DNA from: Pseudomonas floridensis
GTDB taxonomy: Bacteria > Pseudomonadota > Gammaproteobacteria > Pseudomonadales > Pseudomonadaceae
Direction of reading: 5' to 3'
NCBI RefSeq assembly: GCF_002087235.1
Contig: NZ_MUIO01000055.1
Location: 1-64,000 of the forward strand
DNA length: 64,000 bases
Shown: positions 48,922 through 58,728 of the stretch, piece after piece
Position numbering within the stretch: the stretch's first letter is position 1
Layout: each line of letters opens with the position of its first letter
Notes under the pieces: model-generated
What the model saw: only the letters and a program-made list of their open reading frames with translations
The model's database searches: none
What the model was told of the DNA's origin: nothing
Program-made: the position numbers and the translations under genes

Positions 48922-49953
48922 ATGGTCTTCGGCCTCCTGTTGCTGTTGATCGGCGCGGAATTGTCGGTGCGCTCGGCGGTACACCTTGCCGCCCTGTTCA
49001 AGGTCAGACCGCTGATCATCGGCCTGACCGTGGTGGCGATGGGCACCAGCGCGCCGCAGATGGCCGTCAGTCTGCAGGCTGCGTTCTCGGACAACACCGA
49101 CATTGCCGTGGGCAGCGTGATCGGCGGCAATATCTTCAACGTGCTGGTGATTCTGGGACTGTGTGCGCTGGTAATTCCGCTGCGCGTCGCGCGTCAGGTG
49201 CTGCGCGTCGATATTCCGTTGATGATCGGCGCCTGCCTGCTGGTCATCGCCCTGTCGTGGAACGGCGCGTTCAGTCGATTCGACGGCGTGCTGCTGCTCG
49301 CGGGCCTGCTGATCTGCCTGTTCGTCATCGTTCGCCAAGGCGGCCATGTGCCCCGGCACGGTCAGGCCAACACCACAGAGAAGCCACGTGCCCTGATGCG
49401 TATCACCGCACTGGCCGCAGGCTTGCTGTTACTCACCTCGGGCGGGCATCTGCTGGTGGACGCCTCAGTGGTGATTGCGATCAACCTGGGGCTCTCTGAG
49501 CGAATCATCGGCCTGACCGTCATCGCCATTGGCACTTCGCTGCCGGCCCTGATGACCTCGCTGATTGCGGCACTGCGCGGCGAACGCGACATCGCCGTGG
49601 GCAACGTGATCGGCAGTAACCTGTTCAATCTGCTGGGCGTGCTGGGCCTGACCGCCCTGGTCGCACCGGTGCCGCTGACCATCTCGCCCAACGCCCTGGT
49701 TTTCGACCTGCCGATCATGCTCGGCGTCGCGCTGTTGTGCGTGCCACTGTTCTATTCCGGTTACCGGATAGACCGCATCGAAGGGGTATTTCTGTTATCG
49801 CTGTACCTGACGTACGGCCTGCATATCGTGTCGATCAGCACCGGCATGCTGCTGGCCGAGCGTCTTGAAGGCATCATGCTCAGGTACGCCCTGCCGCTGC
49901 TCGGAATCATCGTTGCCTTTGGCACCGTCCGCGCCTGGAGGCGGCAGCACTGA
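48922..49953 (+). CDS. Calcium/sodium antiporter family protein (YrbG-like)
   Basis: A membrane exchanger of 343 residues with about ten transmembrane helices in two inverted halves. The alpha repeats are clear: GLTVVAMGTSAPQMAVSLQAA and GLTVIAIGTSLPALMTSLIAAL (quoted in part), each with the G-T-S-x-P motif of CaCA exchangers. I list the ATG at 48922, but it has no ribosome site. An in-frame ATT at 48880 follows AAGGA at 9 bases and would add LQLSTLPAPALIQ, so the true start may be upstream. It is 53 bases after the RlpA-like gene and may be read with it. Confidence 0.88.
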   Translation: MVFGLLLLLIGAELSVRSAVHLAALFKVRPLIIGLTVVAMGTSAPQMAVSLQAAFSDNTDIAVGSVIGGNIFNVLVILGLCALVIPLRVARQVLRVDIPLMIGACLLVIALSWNGAFSRFDGVLLLAGLLICLFVIVRQGGHVPRHGQANTTEKPRALMRITALAAGLLLLTSGGHLLVDASVVIAINLGLSERIIGLTVIAIGTSLPALMTSLIAALRGERDIAVGNVIGSNLFNLLGVLGLTALVAPVPLTISPNALVFDLPIMLGVALLCVPLFYSGYRIDRIEGVFLLSLYLTYGLHIVSISTGMLLAERLEGIMLRYALPLLGIIVAFGTVRAWRRQH

Positions 49954-49991
49954 TTCACAACGCCTGGCCCTAGCGCCGCAGGAGAAATGCC

Positions 49992-50393
49992 ATGACAGAC
50001 AAAACGATCAGCAACGGCGAGCAGATCCGCCGCCAGGTGATGGGCGATGCCTACGTAGACCGCGCATTGGGCAACGCCACTGACTTCAGCCAGCCGCTGC
50101 AGGATTTCGTCAACGAACATGCCTGGGGCAGTGTCTGGAGCCGTGACGGCCTGCCGCTCAAAACCCGCAGCCTGATCACTCTGGCGACGCTCACCGCACT
50201 CAAATGCTCGCAGGAACTCAAGGGCCATGTGCGCGGGGCGCTGAATAATGGCTGCACGGTCGAGGAGATTCGCGAGGCATTGCTGCACTGCGCGGTCTAC
50301 GCGGGTGTACCTGCGGCGATAGACGCATTCCGGGCGGCGCAGGAAGTGATCGACAGCTACGTGAAACCGGATCAGGCGGATGAGAAAGCCTAA
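49992..50393 (+). CDS. Carboxymuconolactone decarboxylase family protein
   Basis: A 133-residue CMD-fold protein. It carries the C-terminal VEEIREALLHCAVYAGVPAA block and LATLTALKCSQELKGHVRGAL, with the His in KGHV. It resembles PcaC (gamma-carboxymuconolactone decarboxylase), but without the rest of a protocatechuate pathway nearby I do not assign that activity. The start ATG at 49992 has CAGGAGAA upstream. Its TAA overlaps the TAG of the convergent AEC transporter gene. Confidence 0.88.
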   Translation: MTDKTISNGEQIRRQVMGDAYVDRALGNATDFSQPLQDFVNEHAWGSVWSRDGLPLKTRSLITLATLTALKCSQELKGHVRGALNNGCTVEEIREALLHCAVYAGVPAAIDAFRAAQEVIDSYVKPDQADEKA

Positions 50394-51331
50394 ATCCAGC
50401 CGCCCCATTGCAGGATGAAGATCCCGATGTTGGTCGTCACGGCGGCGGCCAGCGTGGTGAGGACGATGATCGCCGCCGCCAGTTCGTAATTGCCATTGGC
50501 GGTGCGCGCCATGATGTAGCTGGCGGCAGCGGTCGGACTGCCGAAGTACAGAAACAGTATCCCAAGTTCCGCCCCGCGAAAGCCCGCCAGCCAGGCCGCA
50601 AAGGTGCACAGCACCGGCAGCCAGACCATCTTCATGACGCTCGCGCTGATCGCCAGCTTGCCGCTTTTGCGCAACGAAGCCAGTGACAGCGTCCCGCCGA
50701 TACAAATCAGCGCCAGTGGCAGGGTCATCTGCGCCAGGTAGCTGCCCGACGTTTCCAGCCATTTGGGCAAGCCGATGCCGAAGTAAGCGAACGGCGAGGC
50801 GACGATCACGCTGACGATCAGCGGGTTGGCCAGCACGCTTTTGAACACGCTCCACGGGTCGGACTTGATCACCGGGCTATAGACCGCCAGCACCACGGTC
50901 GACAGGGTGTTGTAGAAGACGATGACCAGCGCGGCGAGAATCGCACCCAGCGAAATACCGTAGGAGCCATACATGCTGGCAGCCAGCGCCAGGCCGATTA
51001 CACCGTTATTGCCGCGAAATGCCCCCTGAACGTAAACCCCTCGGTCTTCACGCGGACAGCGCCAGATCGCCCAGCACCAGGTGAACGCAAAACTCACCAG
51101 CGTGGCGATGCCGAAGAAGATCAGCAGTTTGGGTTGCAGGGCGGCGCGCAGGTCAGCGTGGATGATGCCCAGAAACAGCAGGGCCGGCATCGTGACATTG
51201 AACACCAGCGCGGACGCAGCCACGATGAAGCCATCGTTTATCGCACCGATGCGCTTGAGGAATACGCCAAGAAACAGCATGGCGAACACCGGGGCAGTGA
51301 TGTTCAGGGTTTCAAGAAAGATAGCCAGCAT
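50390..51331 (-). CDS. AEC (auxin efflux carrier) family transporter
   Basis: A 313-residue inner-membrane permease with about ten helices, of the family that includes malonate and malate carriers and many uncharacterised efflux proteins. The N-terminal TLNITAPVFAMLFLGVFLKRIG and the GNNGVIGLALAASMYG block, with the polar helix-crossing motif, are characteristic. No substrate can be set. The start is ATG 51331; GTG three codons upstream is open too. The stop overlaps that of the CMD-family gene by four bases. Confidence 0.9.
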   Translation of the reverse strand: MLAIFLETLNITAPVFAMLFLGVFLKRIGAINDGFIVAASALVFNVTMPALLFLGIIHADLRAALQPKLLIFFGIATLVSFAFTWCWAIWRCPREDRGVYVQGAFRGNNGVIGLALAASMYGSYGISLGAILAALVIVFYNTLSTVVLAVYSPVIKSDPWSVFKSVLANPLIVSVIVASPFAYFGIGLPKWLETSGSYLAQMTLPLALICIGGTLSLASLRKSGKLAISASVMKMVWLPVLCTFAAWLAGFRGAELGILFLYFGSPTAAASYIMARTANGNYELAAAIIVLTTLAAAVTTNIGIFILQWGGWI

Positions 51332-51436
51332 GCAACGCACCCGGTCCCGTCGATAGGTCGCTCATGATAAGCCACCCATGCCGGACGTGTTGCACGGTTT
51401 TTCGGAAAACCCTGGGCACCCTGCCCGCGCAAGGCA

Positions 51437-53011
51437 TCAGACGATACGACTGACCTCCACCTCCGGCTGCAATTTGCGTTCGAACACTGAAACACCGTCC
51501 AGATCACGCAGGTTCACGGTCATCTCGCCACTCTGGCCATCGATGTTCACTTCGCCGAAGAACTGGAAACCGGCGAACGGTGAGGTGTTCTGCGCAGGCG
51601 GCGCCTTCTGGAACACCAGCTCCGGACCAAAGGTCTTGTCCAGAGGATTGGGCCCGAAGCTGCCAGCGTTCAGCGGACCGGCGACGAACTCCCAGAATGG
51701 ATCGAAATCCTGAAACACCGCCCGGTCCGGCTGGTAGTGATGCGCGGCGCAATAATGCACGTCCGCCGTCAGCCAGACACAGTCGCGAACCTTCTGCGCA
51801 CGCAAGTACGCCAGCAGCTCGGCGACCTCAAGCTCGCGGCCCAGCGCAGGCCCGTCGTTACCGTTGGCAATCGCCTCCCAGCGAGCCACGCCGGGGCTGA
51901 CTTCACCGTCCGGCACGCCCAGCCCGATGGGCATATCGGCAGCAATCACCTTCCACTGTGCGGTCGAGCCCTTGAGTTCGCGCTTGAGCCAGTCAAGCTG
52001 TTCGCGCCCCATGAATGCCGTGGTCGGCCCCGGCTTGTCGGCCAGATTGGCGTCGTTGCCATCGCGGTAACTGCGCATGTCGAGGACGAACACATCAAGC
52101 ATCGGCCCATAGGGAATCTTGCGGTAAATCCGCCCGCCGTTATCGGCTTCCTGCAGACGCAACGGTGCATATTCCAGATACGCCTGCCGGGCGCGAGAGG
52201 ACAGCAACTGGATGTCCTTGACCTTGTAGCGGTCATCCAGCTGTTTGCTGGGCGACCAGTTGTTGGTCACCTCATGGTCATCCCACTGCCAGATCTGTGG
52301 CACTTCGGCATTGAAACGGCGCAGGTTGGCGTCCATCAGGTTGTAACGATAGTTGCCGCGGTATTCATCCAGGGTTTCGGCCACTTTGCTTTTCGCTTCG
52401 GTGGTCAGGTTGCGCCAGACGCGCCCATCTTCCGTGGTGATCTGCGCCGGGATCGGTCCGTCGGCGTAAATGGTGTCGCCGCTGTGGATAAAAAAGTCGG
52501 GAAGACGCAGGCGCATGGCTTCGTAAATGCGCATTCCGCCCACATCAGGGTTGATCCCGAAACCTTGGCCCACCGTGTCGCCGCTCCAGACGAAACGGAT
52601 AGTGCGACGCTGCTGCGGCATGCTGCGCAGGTGGCCAAACCAGGGCTCACTGGCGACGCCGCTCTGGGCATCTTCGAAGGACACGCGATAGAAAATCGTC
52701 TGATCGACTGGCAGGCCTGTCAGCTCGACGCGTGCGGTGAAATCGGTGCGCTGATCGGCCAGCGCCGAGACCACGCGTCGAGGCTGGGGGAACATACTGC
52801 GCGTGTCCCATTCGACGATCATGCGCGAAGGCCGGTCGCTGCGGCTCCAGACCATGGCGCGGTCGCCCACCACGTCACCGGACTGCACGCCATCAGTCAT
52901 CTTCGGGCGATCCTGCACCGCAGCGATAACCGCCGGCGCAAGCCCCGGCAACAGCAACCCGGCCCCGACGGCCTGAATGACACGACGACGCTTGAGATCG
53001 AACTGGCTCAC
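51437..53011 (-). CDS. phoD: PhoD-like alkaline phosphatase, Tat-exported
   Basis: A secreted phosphodiesterase/alkaline phosphatase of 524 residues that uses calcium and iron. A twin-arginine signal (DLKRRRVIQAVGAGLLLPGLA, about 5-25) is followed by the PhoD N-domain and the metallophosphatase domain with FVWSGDTVGQG, HSGDTIYADG, WDDHEVTNNW and DVHYCAAHHY. I choose the GTG at 53011 with GAGGGG six bases upstream over the TTG at 53035. It would scavenge phosphate under starvation; I saw no clear Pho box. Monocistronic by position. Confidence 0.93.
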   Translation of the reverse strand: MSQFDLKRRRVIQAVGAGLLLPGLAPAVIAAVQDRPKMTDGVQSGDVVGDRAMVWSRSDRPSRMIVEWDTRSMFPQPRRVVSALADQRTDFTARVELTGLPVDQTIFYRVSFEDAQSGVASEPWFGHLRSMPQQRRTIRFVWSGDTVGQGFGINPDVGGMRIYEAMRLRLPDFFIHSGDTIYADGPIPAQITTEDGRVWRNLTTEAKSKVAETLDEYRGNYRYNLMDANLRRFNAEVPQIWQWDDHEVTNNWSPSKQLDDRYKVKDIQLLSSRARQAYLEYAPLRLQEADNGGRIYRKIPYGPMLDVFVLDMRSYRDGNDANLADKPGPTTAFMGREQLDWLKRELKGSTAQWKVIAADMPIGLGVPDGEVSPGVARWEAIANGNDGPALGRELEVAELLAYLRAQKVRDCVWLTADVHYCAAHHYQPDRAVFQDFDPFWEFVAGPLNAGSFGPNPLDKTFGPELVFQKAPPAQNTSPFAGFQFFGEVNIDGQSGEMTVNLRDLDGVSVFERKLQPEVEVSRIV

Positions 53012-53108
53012 GGTAATCCCCTCGCTGACAGGCAAAAGATCAACCTAGCAGGGGAATGTTTGGGGAGTGTTACAGCAGAAACGAGCGTCACGGCCCCGCC
53101 CCCGATCC

Positions 53109-53137
53109 ATGGGAGCGAGATCGCTCGCGATGGGGCC
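53109..53137. repeat. Single REP-like element between phoD and fruA
   Basis: ATGGGAGCGAGATCGCTCGCGATGGGG has the pseudomonad REP form (GTGGGAGCGAGCTTGCTCGCGA class) and folds as GAGCGA/TCGCTC. It lies in the 153-base space between fruA's stop and phoD's start, where it may protect the fruBKA mRNA end. Confidence 0.7.
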
Positions 53138-53164
53138 GGTTCCAGCCGCGCCCCTTCGCAGCAG

Positions 53165-54907
53165 TCAGGCGCTGGCGGGTGCGACGTCCAGTTCGACCAC
53201 TTCAGGTCGCTTGAGCAGCGCGTACACGACGCCGGTCACCACGCTCCCCGCCACGATCGCCACCAGATACAGCAGCGCGTGATTGATGGCGTTGGGAATC
53301 AGCATGACGAACAGGCCGCCATGCGGAGCCATGAGTTTGCAGCCGAAGTACATCGACAACGCGCCGGTCAGCGCACCACCGACGATGCTTGCCGGGATGA
53401 CGCGCAGCGGGTCTTTCGCGGCAAACGGGATTGCGCCCTCGGAAATGAAGCAAAGCCCCAGTACAAACGCCGCCTTGCCTGCCTCACGCTCGCTCTGGGC
53501 GAACTTGCGACGAGCCAGAAGGGTGGCAATGCCCATGCCGATGGGCGGCACCATACCGGCGGCCATCGCGGCCGCCATCGGCGCGTAGCTCTGCGACGCC
53601 AACAGACCGACCGAGAACGCGTAGGACGCCTTGTTGATCGGCCCGCCAAGGTCGACACACATCATCGCGCCCAGCAGTACACCCAGCAGAATCGCGTTGG
53701 TGGTGCCCATGCTGTCGAGGAAGTGCGTCAGCGCTTCGAGCATGCCCGCAACCGGCTTGCCGACCACGTAGATCATCACCAGACCGGTGAACAGGCTCGA
53801 CAGCAACGGGATGATCAGGATCGGCTTGAGCGCTTCGACACTGGCTGGCAGGCGTGCGTAGCGATTGATCGCCGCCGCGCTGTAACCGGCCAGGAAGCCG
53901 GCCACGATGCCGCCGATGAAACCGGCGCCCAGCGTGCTCGCCAGCAGACCACCGATCATGCCTGGCGCAAGGCCTGGACGGTCAGCGATAGAATACGCGA
54001 TGTAACCCGCCAGCAGCGGCACCATCAGTTTGAACGCCGCTTCGCCACCGATCTGCATCAACGCAGCGGCCAACGTGCCTTCTTCCTTGAATGCGGTAAT
54101 CCCGAACACGAACGACAATGCAATCAGCAGACCACCGGCAACCACCATCGGCAGCATGAACGAAACGCCGGTCAGCAAATGCTTGTAGACGCCGGTCTTC
54201 TCTTGCTTGGCAGGCGACTTGGCCACCGTCGCATCGGATTCGACCTGGCCTTCTGCCAAGGCCTTTTTAAGCGTGGCGTCGGACTGCTTGAGCGCAATGC
54301 CGGTGCCGCAGCGATAAATCTTCTTGCCGACGAAGCGGTCGGTATTGACCTCGATATCGGCTGCCAGCAGCACCACGTCCGCGTCGGCGATAGCCTGCGG
54401 ACTCAGTGGATTGCGCGCACCGACCGAGCCTTGGGTCTCGACCTGCAAATCGTAGTCCAGACGTTTGGCAGCCTGCTGAATCGCCTCGGCAGCCATGAAC
54501 GTATGCGCCACGCCAGTCGGGCAGGCCGTAATGGCGACGATGCGCGGCTGACCGCCCGAACTGCCCGCCGCTTCAGGTGCGCCAGCCTCTTGAGCAACGT
54601 GAACCTGCGCGTCCTTGTTGGCACGCTGCAGAAAACCGTCGACGTCCTGCAAGGCGTGGGAAGGCGAATCCTGGAACAGACGCTTGCCAACGAAGCGGCT
54701 CAGGTCCACAGGTCCGGTGTTGACCACCAGTACCAGGTCCGCAGCTTCGATGTCCTGCGCCGACAACTGACGATCCGCCTTGTGCGGATCGATGATCTCG
54801 ACGCTGGTTTCCCAGCCTTGCCGCATTGCTGCCGCTTCGAGCAATCGTGCACTGAGTACGCTGCTGACCTTGCCGTTCGGGCAGGCCGTTACTATGGCTA
54901 ACTTCAT
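53165..54907 (-). CDS. fruA: PTS fructose-specific enzyme IIBC
   Basis: The fructose permease, 580 residues, which phosphorylates fructose to fructose 1-phosphate during import. It has two EIIB-type domains: a degenerate first (Cys9 in VTACPNG) and the active second with Cys129 in ITACPTGVAHTF. The EIIC membrane domain (about 240-570) carries the substrate region GFIGGIVAGFLAGY and VDLGGPINKASYAFSVG. It lies 12 bases after fruK. Last gene of fruBKA. Confidence 0.97.
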   Translation of the reverse strand: MKLAIVTACPNGKVSSVLSARLLEAAAMRQGWETSVEIIDPHKADRQLSAQDIEAADLVLVVNTGPVDLSRFVGKRLFQDSPSHALQDVDGFLQRANKDAQVHVAQEAGAPEAAGSSGGQPRIVAITACPTGVAHTFMAAEAIQQAAKRLDYDLQVETQGSVGARNPLSPQAIADADVVLLAADIEVNTDRFVGKKIYRCGTGIALKQSDATLKKALAEGQVESDATVAKSPAKQEKTGVYKHLLTGVSFMLPMVVAGGLLIALSFVFGITAFKEEGTLAAALMQIGGEAAFKLMVPLLAGYIAYSIADRPGLAPGMIGGLLASTLGAGFIGGIVAGFLAGYSAAAINRYARLPASVEALKPILIIPLLSSLFTGLVMIYVVGKPVAGMLEALTHFLDSMGTTNAILLGVLLGAMMCVDLGGPINKASYAFSVGLLASQSYAPMAAAMAAGMVPPIGMGIATLLARRKFAQSEREAGKAAFVLGLCFISEGAIPFAAKDPLRVIPASIVGGALTGALSMYFGCKLMAPHGGLFVMLIPNAINHALLYLVAIVAGSVVTGVVYALLKRPEVVELDVAPASA

Positions 54908-54919
54908 GACGATCCTCTC

Positions 54920-55861
54920 TTATTGTTCTGTCAGGTTGCGCACAGTCACGCCGCCTTCAAGCCGTTTGAGTTGCGCGGCATCGGTGATACCGAAACCGAT
55001 CTGGGTAACCGCCATCGCGGCAATCGCCGTGGCGGTGCGCAGCGTCTTGTGCGGCTCATCGCCACCTATCAGACCGTGCACCATGCCAGCCAGCAGCGAG
55101 TCGCCCGCGCCTACCGTGCTGGCCACAGTGACCTTGGGCGGCAGCGAATGCAGCGCCAGATTCGGACTGAACCAATGCACGCCTTCCGAGCCTTGGGAGA
55201 TGACCACATGCTCGATGCCTTGCGCGTGCAAACGCGTCGCCGCCTCGGCCTGAGCCGCGATGGAAATGATCGGTGCGTCCAGCGCGTCGGCCAATTCTTC
55301 GGTGTTGGGTTTGATCAGCCACGGACCTGCCGCCAGACCGGCACGCAGGGCCAGGCCGCTGCTGTCCAGCGCGACTTTCAGCCCCAGATCCTTGAGCATC
55401 ACCAACAATGAATGCAGCCACTCGGGCGTCACGCCACGCGGCAGACTGCCCGCGACCACGACCGCATCGAAACCCGGCGCGATCTGCTGCACACGTGCGA
55501 ACAATGCGTGTTGAGCTTCGTCACTGACCTGCGGGCCTGGGCCGTTGAGGTCGGTGATACGCCCACTGCCTTCGGCCAGCTTGATGTTGCTGCGGGTTTC
55601 GCCCGGCACTCGCACGAACTCATCAATGAAGCCGCGACGTTCGAACAGCGACTCGAATGCCTGCTGATTGTCGATCCCCAGGAAACCGGCGACGGTCAGC
55701 TCATGCCCCAGGTCAGACAACACCTGCGCCACGTTCAGCCCCTTGCCTGCGGCGTGAGTGAGCATCGCGTTGCTGCGATTGACCTGGCCCAGTTCGATCT
55801 GACCCAACTGCACGGTCAGGTCGAGTGCCGGGTTCATGGTCAGGGTAAGAATCTTCGCCAT
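54920..55861 (-). CDS. fruK: 1-phosphofructokinase
   Basis: A ribokinase-family (PfkB) enzyme of 313 residues that phosphorylates fructose 1-phosphate to fructose 1,6-bisphosphate. The opening TLTMNPALDLTVQL, the GKGLNVAQVLSDLG loop and the catalytic STVGAGDSLLAGMV are typical. Fructose 1-phosphate, its substrate, is also the effector that releases Cra, so its level links metabolism and control. Its ATG shares a base with the fruB TAA (TAATG). Confidence 0.97.
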   Translation of the reverse strand: MAKILTLTMNPALDLTVQLGQIELGQVNRSNAMLTHAAGKGLNVAQVLSDLGHELTVAGFLGIDNQQAFESLFERRGFIDEFVRVPGETRSNIKLAEGSGRITDLNGPGPQVSDEAQHALFARVQQIAPGFDAVVVAGSLPRGVTPEWLHSLLVMLKDLGLKVALDSSGLALRAGLAAGPWLIKPNTEELADALDAPIISIAAQAEAATRLHAQGIEHVVISQGSEGVHWFSPNLALHSLPPKVTVASTVGAGDSLLAGMVHGLIGGDEPHKTLRTATAIAAMAVTQIGFGITDAAQLKRLEGGVTVRNLTEQ

Positions 55862-58728
55862 TACAAGGCCTCCACAAGCGCACGGACTTCGGCGGCGCTG
55901 CCCACCGTCAGCGCATTTTGCGCCAGTTGCTGAGCCGAGCTCAGGGTCAGTTCACGAACGCAAGCCTTGACCTCACCGATGCTGCGCGCCGAGACGCTCA
56001 ACTCATCCACGCCCAGGCCGACCAATACCGGTACGGCCAGCGGGTCTGCCGCCAGCTCACCGCACACACCGACCCATTTGCCGTTGGCGTGCGCAGCACG
56101 CACGGTCATATCAATCAGTTGCAGCACCGACGGGTGCAAGCCATCGGCCTGTGCCGACAGGGTCGGGTGACCACGGTCGATGGCCATGGTGTATTGCGTC
56201 AGGTCGTTGGTGCCGATGCTGAAGAAATCGACTTCACGGGCCAGCACCGGCGCGATCAGCGCGGCGGACGGCACTTCGATCATGATCCCCAGTTGCAGAT
56301 CGCTGACCGGAATTTCTTCGCGCAGGCGCTGGGTCATGTCCCGCGCCGCCCGCCACTCTTCAACGGTGCCGACCATCGGGAACATGATGCGCAGCGGACC
56401 GCTGTTGGCGGCGCGCAACAGGGCACGCAGCTGGCTTTCCATCACCTGCGGGCGTTGCAGCGTCAGGCGAATGCCGCGCACCCCGAGGAAGGGGTTTTCT
56501 TCCTTGTCGATGGGCCAGTACGGCAGCGGCTTGTCGCCGCCGACGTCCAGCGTGCGCACCACCAGCGGACGCCCGCCGAGATCCTCGAGCACGCGGCGAT
56601 ATTCCGCTTCCTGAGTCGCTTCGTCTGGCGCCTGGGAGTGCGCCATGAACAGCAATTCGGTGCGCAGCAGGCCGACACCCTCCGCGCCCTGCTCCACTGC
56701 TGCGGGTGTGCCGGTGCTGTTACCGATATTGGCAAATACTTCAACGGCGTGACCGTCGCGGGTGACCGCAGGCTCCATGCGCTGCGCCGCAGCCTCTTTC
56801 AGGCGCTGTTCGCGTGCATCACGGTCCTGAACGGCACGCTGCAAGGTTGCGTCGTCCGGCGCAACCGTCAGCCGTCCACGTTGGCTGTCCAGCAGCAACA
56901 CCGTGCCCGGCTTGAGCAATAGCACCTCATCGCCCGCCCCCACCAACGCCGGAATGCCCAGCGCACGCGCTACGATGGCGCTGTGCGCGGTTGCACCACC
57001 ACGCGCGGTCAGAATGCCGGCCACTTGTGCCGGGTCGAGACGAGCGACGTCGGACGGACCGACTTCGTCCATCACCAGAATGTAAGGTTCATCCGGCGCG
57101 GCCACGGTTTCGACGCCGCAAATCTGCGCCAGTACCCGACGCCCTACATCACGCAGGTCCGCGGCACGCTCGGCCAGCAGCGCGTCCTGCAACTGTTCCT
57201 GCTGCACGGCGGCGGCTTCAATCACACTCGCCCAGGCAGCGGCAGCGCTTTCATCTTTATTGAGGCGCAGCTCGACCTCGCTGGTCAGTTCCGGGTCATC
57301 AAGCATCTCCTGGTGGGTGATGAAGATTTCGCGGATGGCCTTGGACTTGCTGCGCTGGATCAGGTTTTCGATGTCGCGGCGCACTTCGGCCAACGCTTTC
57401 TGCAAGCGCTCACGCTCGGCCGCCACCGACTCGCCTTGCTGCGGGTATTCGAACGCTTGCAGCACTTGAACGTGAGCAGGCCCTATCGCGATGCCCGGCG
57501 ACGCAGGCACGGCCTGCAATACGCTGCCGGCTGCCGGTGCATTGACCGGTTTGGCCACAGCGGCGGGCGCAGGAGCAGCCTGGGTTTCGGAAACAAACGG
57601 GAGTGGCTCGACCTCCTCACCCAAACCCTGTTCCACCGCCGCGAGCAAGGCAGGCAAGGCGTCGGTCGCGATGGTCGGTTCGGCGATGAACTCCAGCGTC
57701 TGGCCACGACGTGCGCCCATGCTGAGCAATTTGCTCAAGCTCTTGGCCGACACGGCAGTTTCGCCGGTCTCCACGATACGCACACGGATCTCGCCATCGA
57801 ATTCCTTGGCCAGTTGCGCGAGGATCTTGGCCGGGCGGGCGTGCAGGCCGTGGGCATTGGCCAGTTGAATCTGCGCGGTCGGCCATTCGTCAGGCAGCTC
57901 GCCGCCCAACGCTTGCAGCACCACGCGACTGTTGGTGGCATGGCCCAGCTCGTGGCCGCGACCTTCGATCAACAAAAGGCACAAACGCTCAAGCAAGGCC
58001 TGATGCGCCTCGCCCAGACTAGCCAGACAAAACAGACCGGTCAGTGGCTGACCCAGATAGCGGATCGGTTTGTCAGGCGTGACGAAGGCCAGGCCCGGAC
58101 GCTTGACCGTCTGCTCGCTGTGCAGCCACCACAGGCCGTCGCCCAGCGACAGCGCTTCGACCTGTTGCAATACGGCGGCGAAGCCATTGCTGACACAATC
58201 GGCCTTGCGCAGCAGGCGAGCACCGCGCCAGACAAGCTCTTCGAAATCGTCGGCCGATACGCCAAGGCTGATCATTTGCGCATCGAGCGCCAGTTCCTGC
58301 GGTGCGCCTTGCAGCAGTTTGAGCAAGTCTTCCGGGGTTTGCGCCTCACGCAGGGCCTGACCGAGGTCTTCCTCGCCCAGTGCGCGGGTCAGCAGTTGCA
58401 GCAGACGCAGATGCTCGTCGGACCTGGCCGCAATCCCGATCGCCAGATAGACCATCTGACCGTCTCCCCAGTCCACCCCTTCGGGGAACTGCATCAGGCG
58501 TACGCCGGTGGTCGCGACCAGATCGCGGGTTTCGGGGGTGCCGTGGGGGATGGCGATGCCCTGACCGAGAAACGTCGAGCCTTGCTGTTCGCGGTTCATC
58601 AACCCGGTGAGATAGCCTTGTGCAACCAGGCCATCCGCGACCAGGTGGTCGGCAATCAATTCAAGTGCGGCATTTTTATCCACAGCCGACTGGGCCATGG
58701 AAATTTGCCCCAGAGTGAGTTCGAGCAT
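55861..58728 (-). CDS. fruB: PTS fructose multiphosphoryl transfer protein (EIIA-HPr-EI)
   Basis: A 955-residue fusion of three PTS parts. EIIA-Fru comes first, with active His62 (GIAIPHGTP); a linker domain follows (about 155-280); then HPr with His296 (NAHGLHARPA), a proline/alanine hinge (about 382-400), and enzyme I with His582 (GGATAHSAIV) and the C-terminal PEP-binding barrel (VGVCGELAADP). The single chain moves phosphate from PEP to FruA. I start at ATG 58728 (MLELTLGQIS). First gene of fruBKA, divergent from cra. This is the only sugar PTS usual in pseudomonads. Confidence 0.97.
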   Translation of the reverse strand: MLELTLGQISMAQSAVDKNAALELIADHLVADGLVAQGYLTGLMNREQQGSTFLGQGIAIPHGTPETRDLVATTGVRLMQFPEGVDWGDGQMVYLAIGIAARSDEHLRLLQLLTRALGEEDLGQALREAQTPEDLLKLLQGAPQELALDAQMISLGVSADDFEELVWRGARLLRKADCVSNGFAAVLQQVEALSLGDGLWWLHSEQTVKRPGLAFVTPDKPIRYLGQPLTGLFCLASLGEAHQALLERLCLLLIEGRGHELGHATNSRVVLQALGGELPDEWPTAQIQLANAHGLHARPAKILAQLAKEFDGEIRVRIVETGETAVSAKSLSKLLSMGARRGQTLEFIAEPTIATDALPALLAAVEQGLGEEVEPLPFVSETQAAPAPAAVAKPVNAPAAGSVLQAVPASPGIAIGPAHVQVLQAFEYPQQGESVAAERERLQKALAEVRRDIENLIQRSKSKAIREIFITHQEMLDDPELTSEVELRLNKDESAAAAWASVIEAAAVQQEQLQDALLAERAADLRDVGRRVLAQICGVETVAAPDEPYILVMDEVGPSDVARLDPAQVAGILTARGGATAHSAIVARALGIPALVGAGDEVLLLKPGTVLLLDSQRGRLTVAPDDATLQRAVQDRDAREQRLKEAAAQRMEPAVTRDGHAVEVFANIGNSTGTPAAVEQGAEGVGLLRTELLFMAHSQAPDEATQEAEYRRVLEDLGGRPLVVRTLDVGGDKPLPYWPIDKEENPFLGVRGIRLTLQRPQVMESQLRALLRAANSGPLRIMFPMVGTVEEWRAARDMTQRLREEIPVSDLQLGIMIEVPSAALIAPVLAREVDFFSIGTNDLTQYTMAIDRGHPTLSAQADGLHPSVLQLIDMTVRAAHANGKWVGVCGELAADPLAVPVLVGLGVDELSVSARSIGEVKACVRELTLSSAQQLAQNALTVGSAAEVRALVEAL

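Noticed and set aside
51737..54901. A 1054-codon open frame on the plus strand
   Set aside because: It lies antisense to phoD and fruA, both with clear families and motifs. Its translation is rich in His, Arg, Gln and Asp, as expected when a GC-rich gene is read backwards. No ribosome site or domain.
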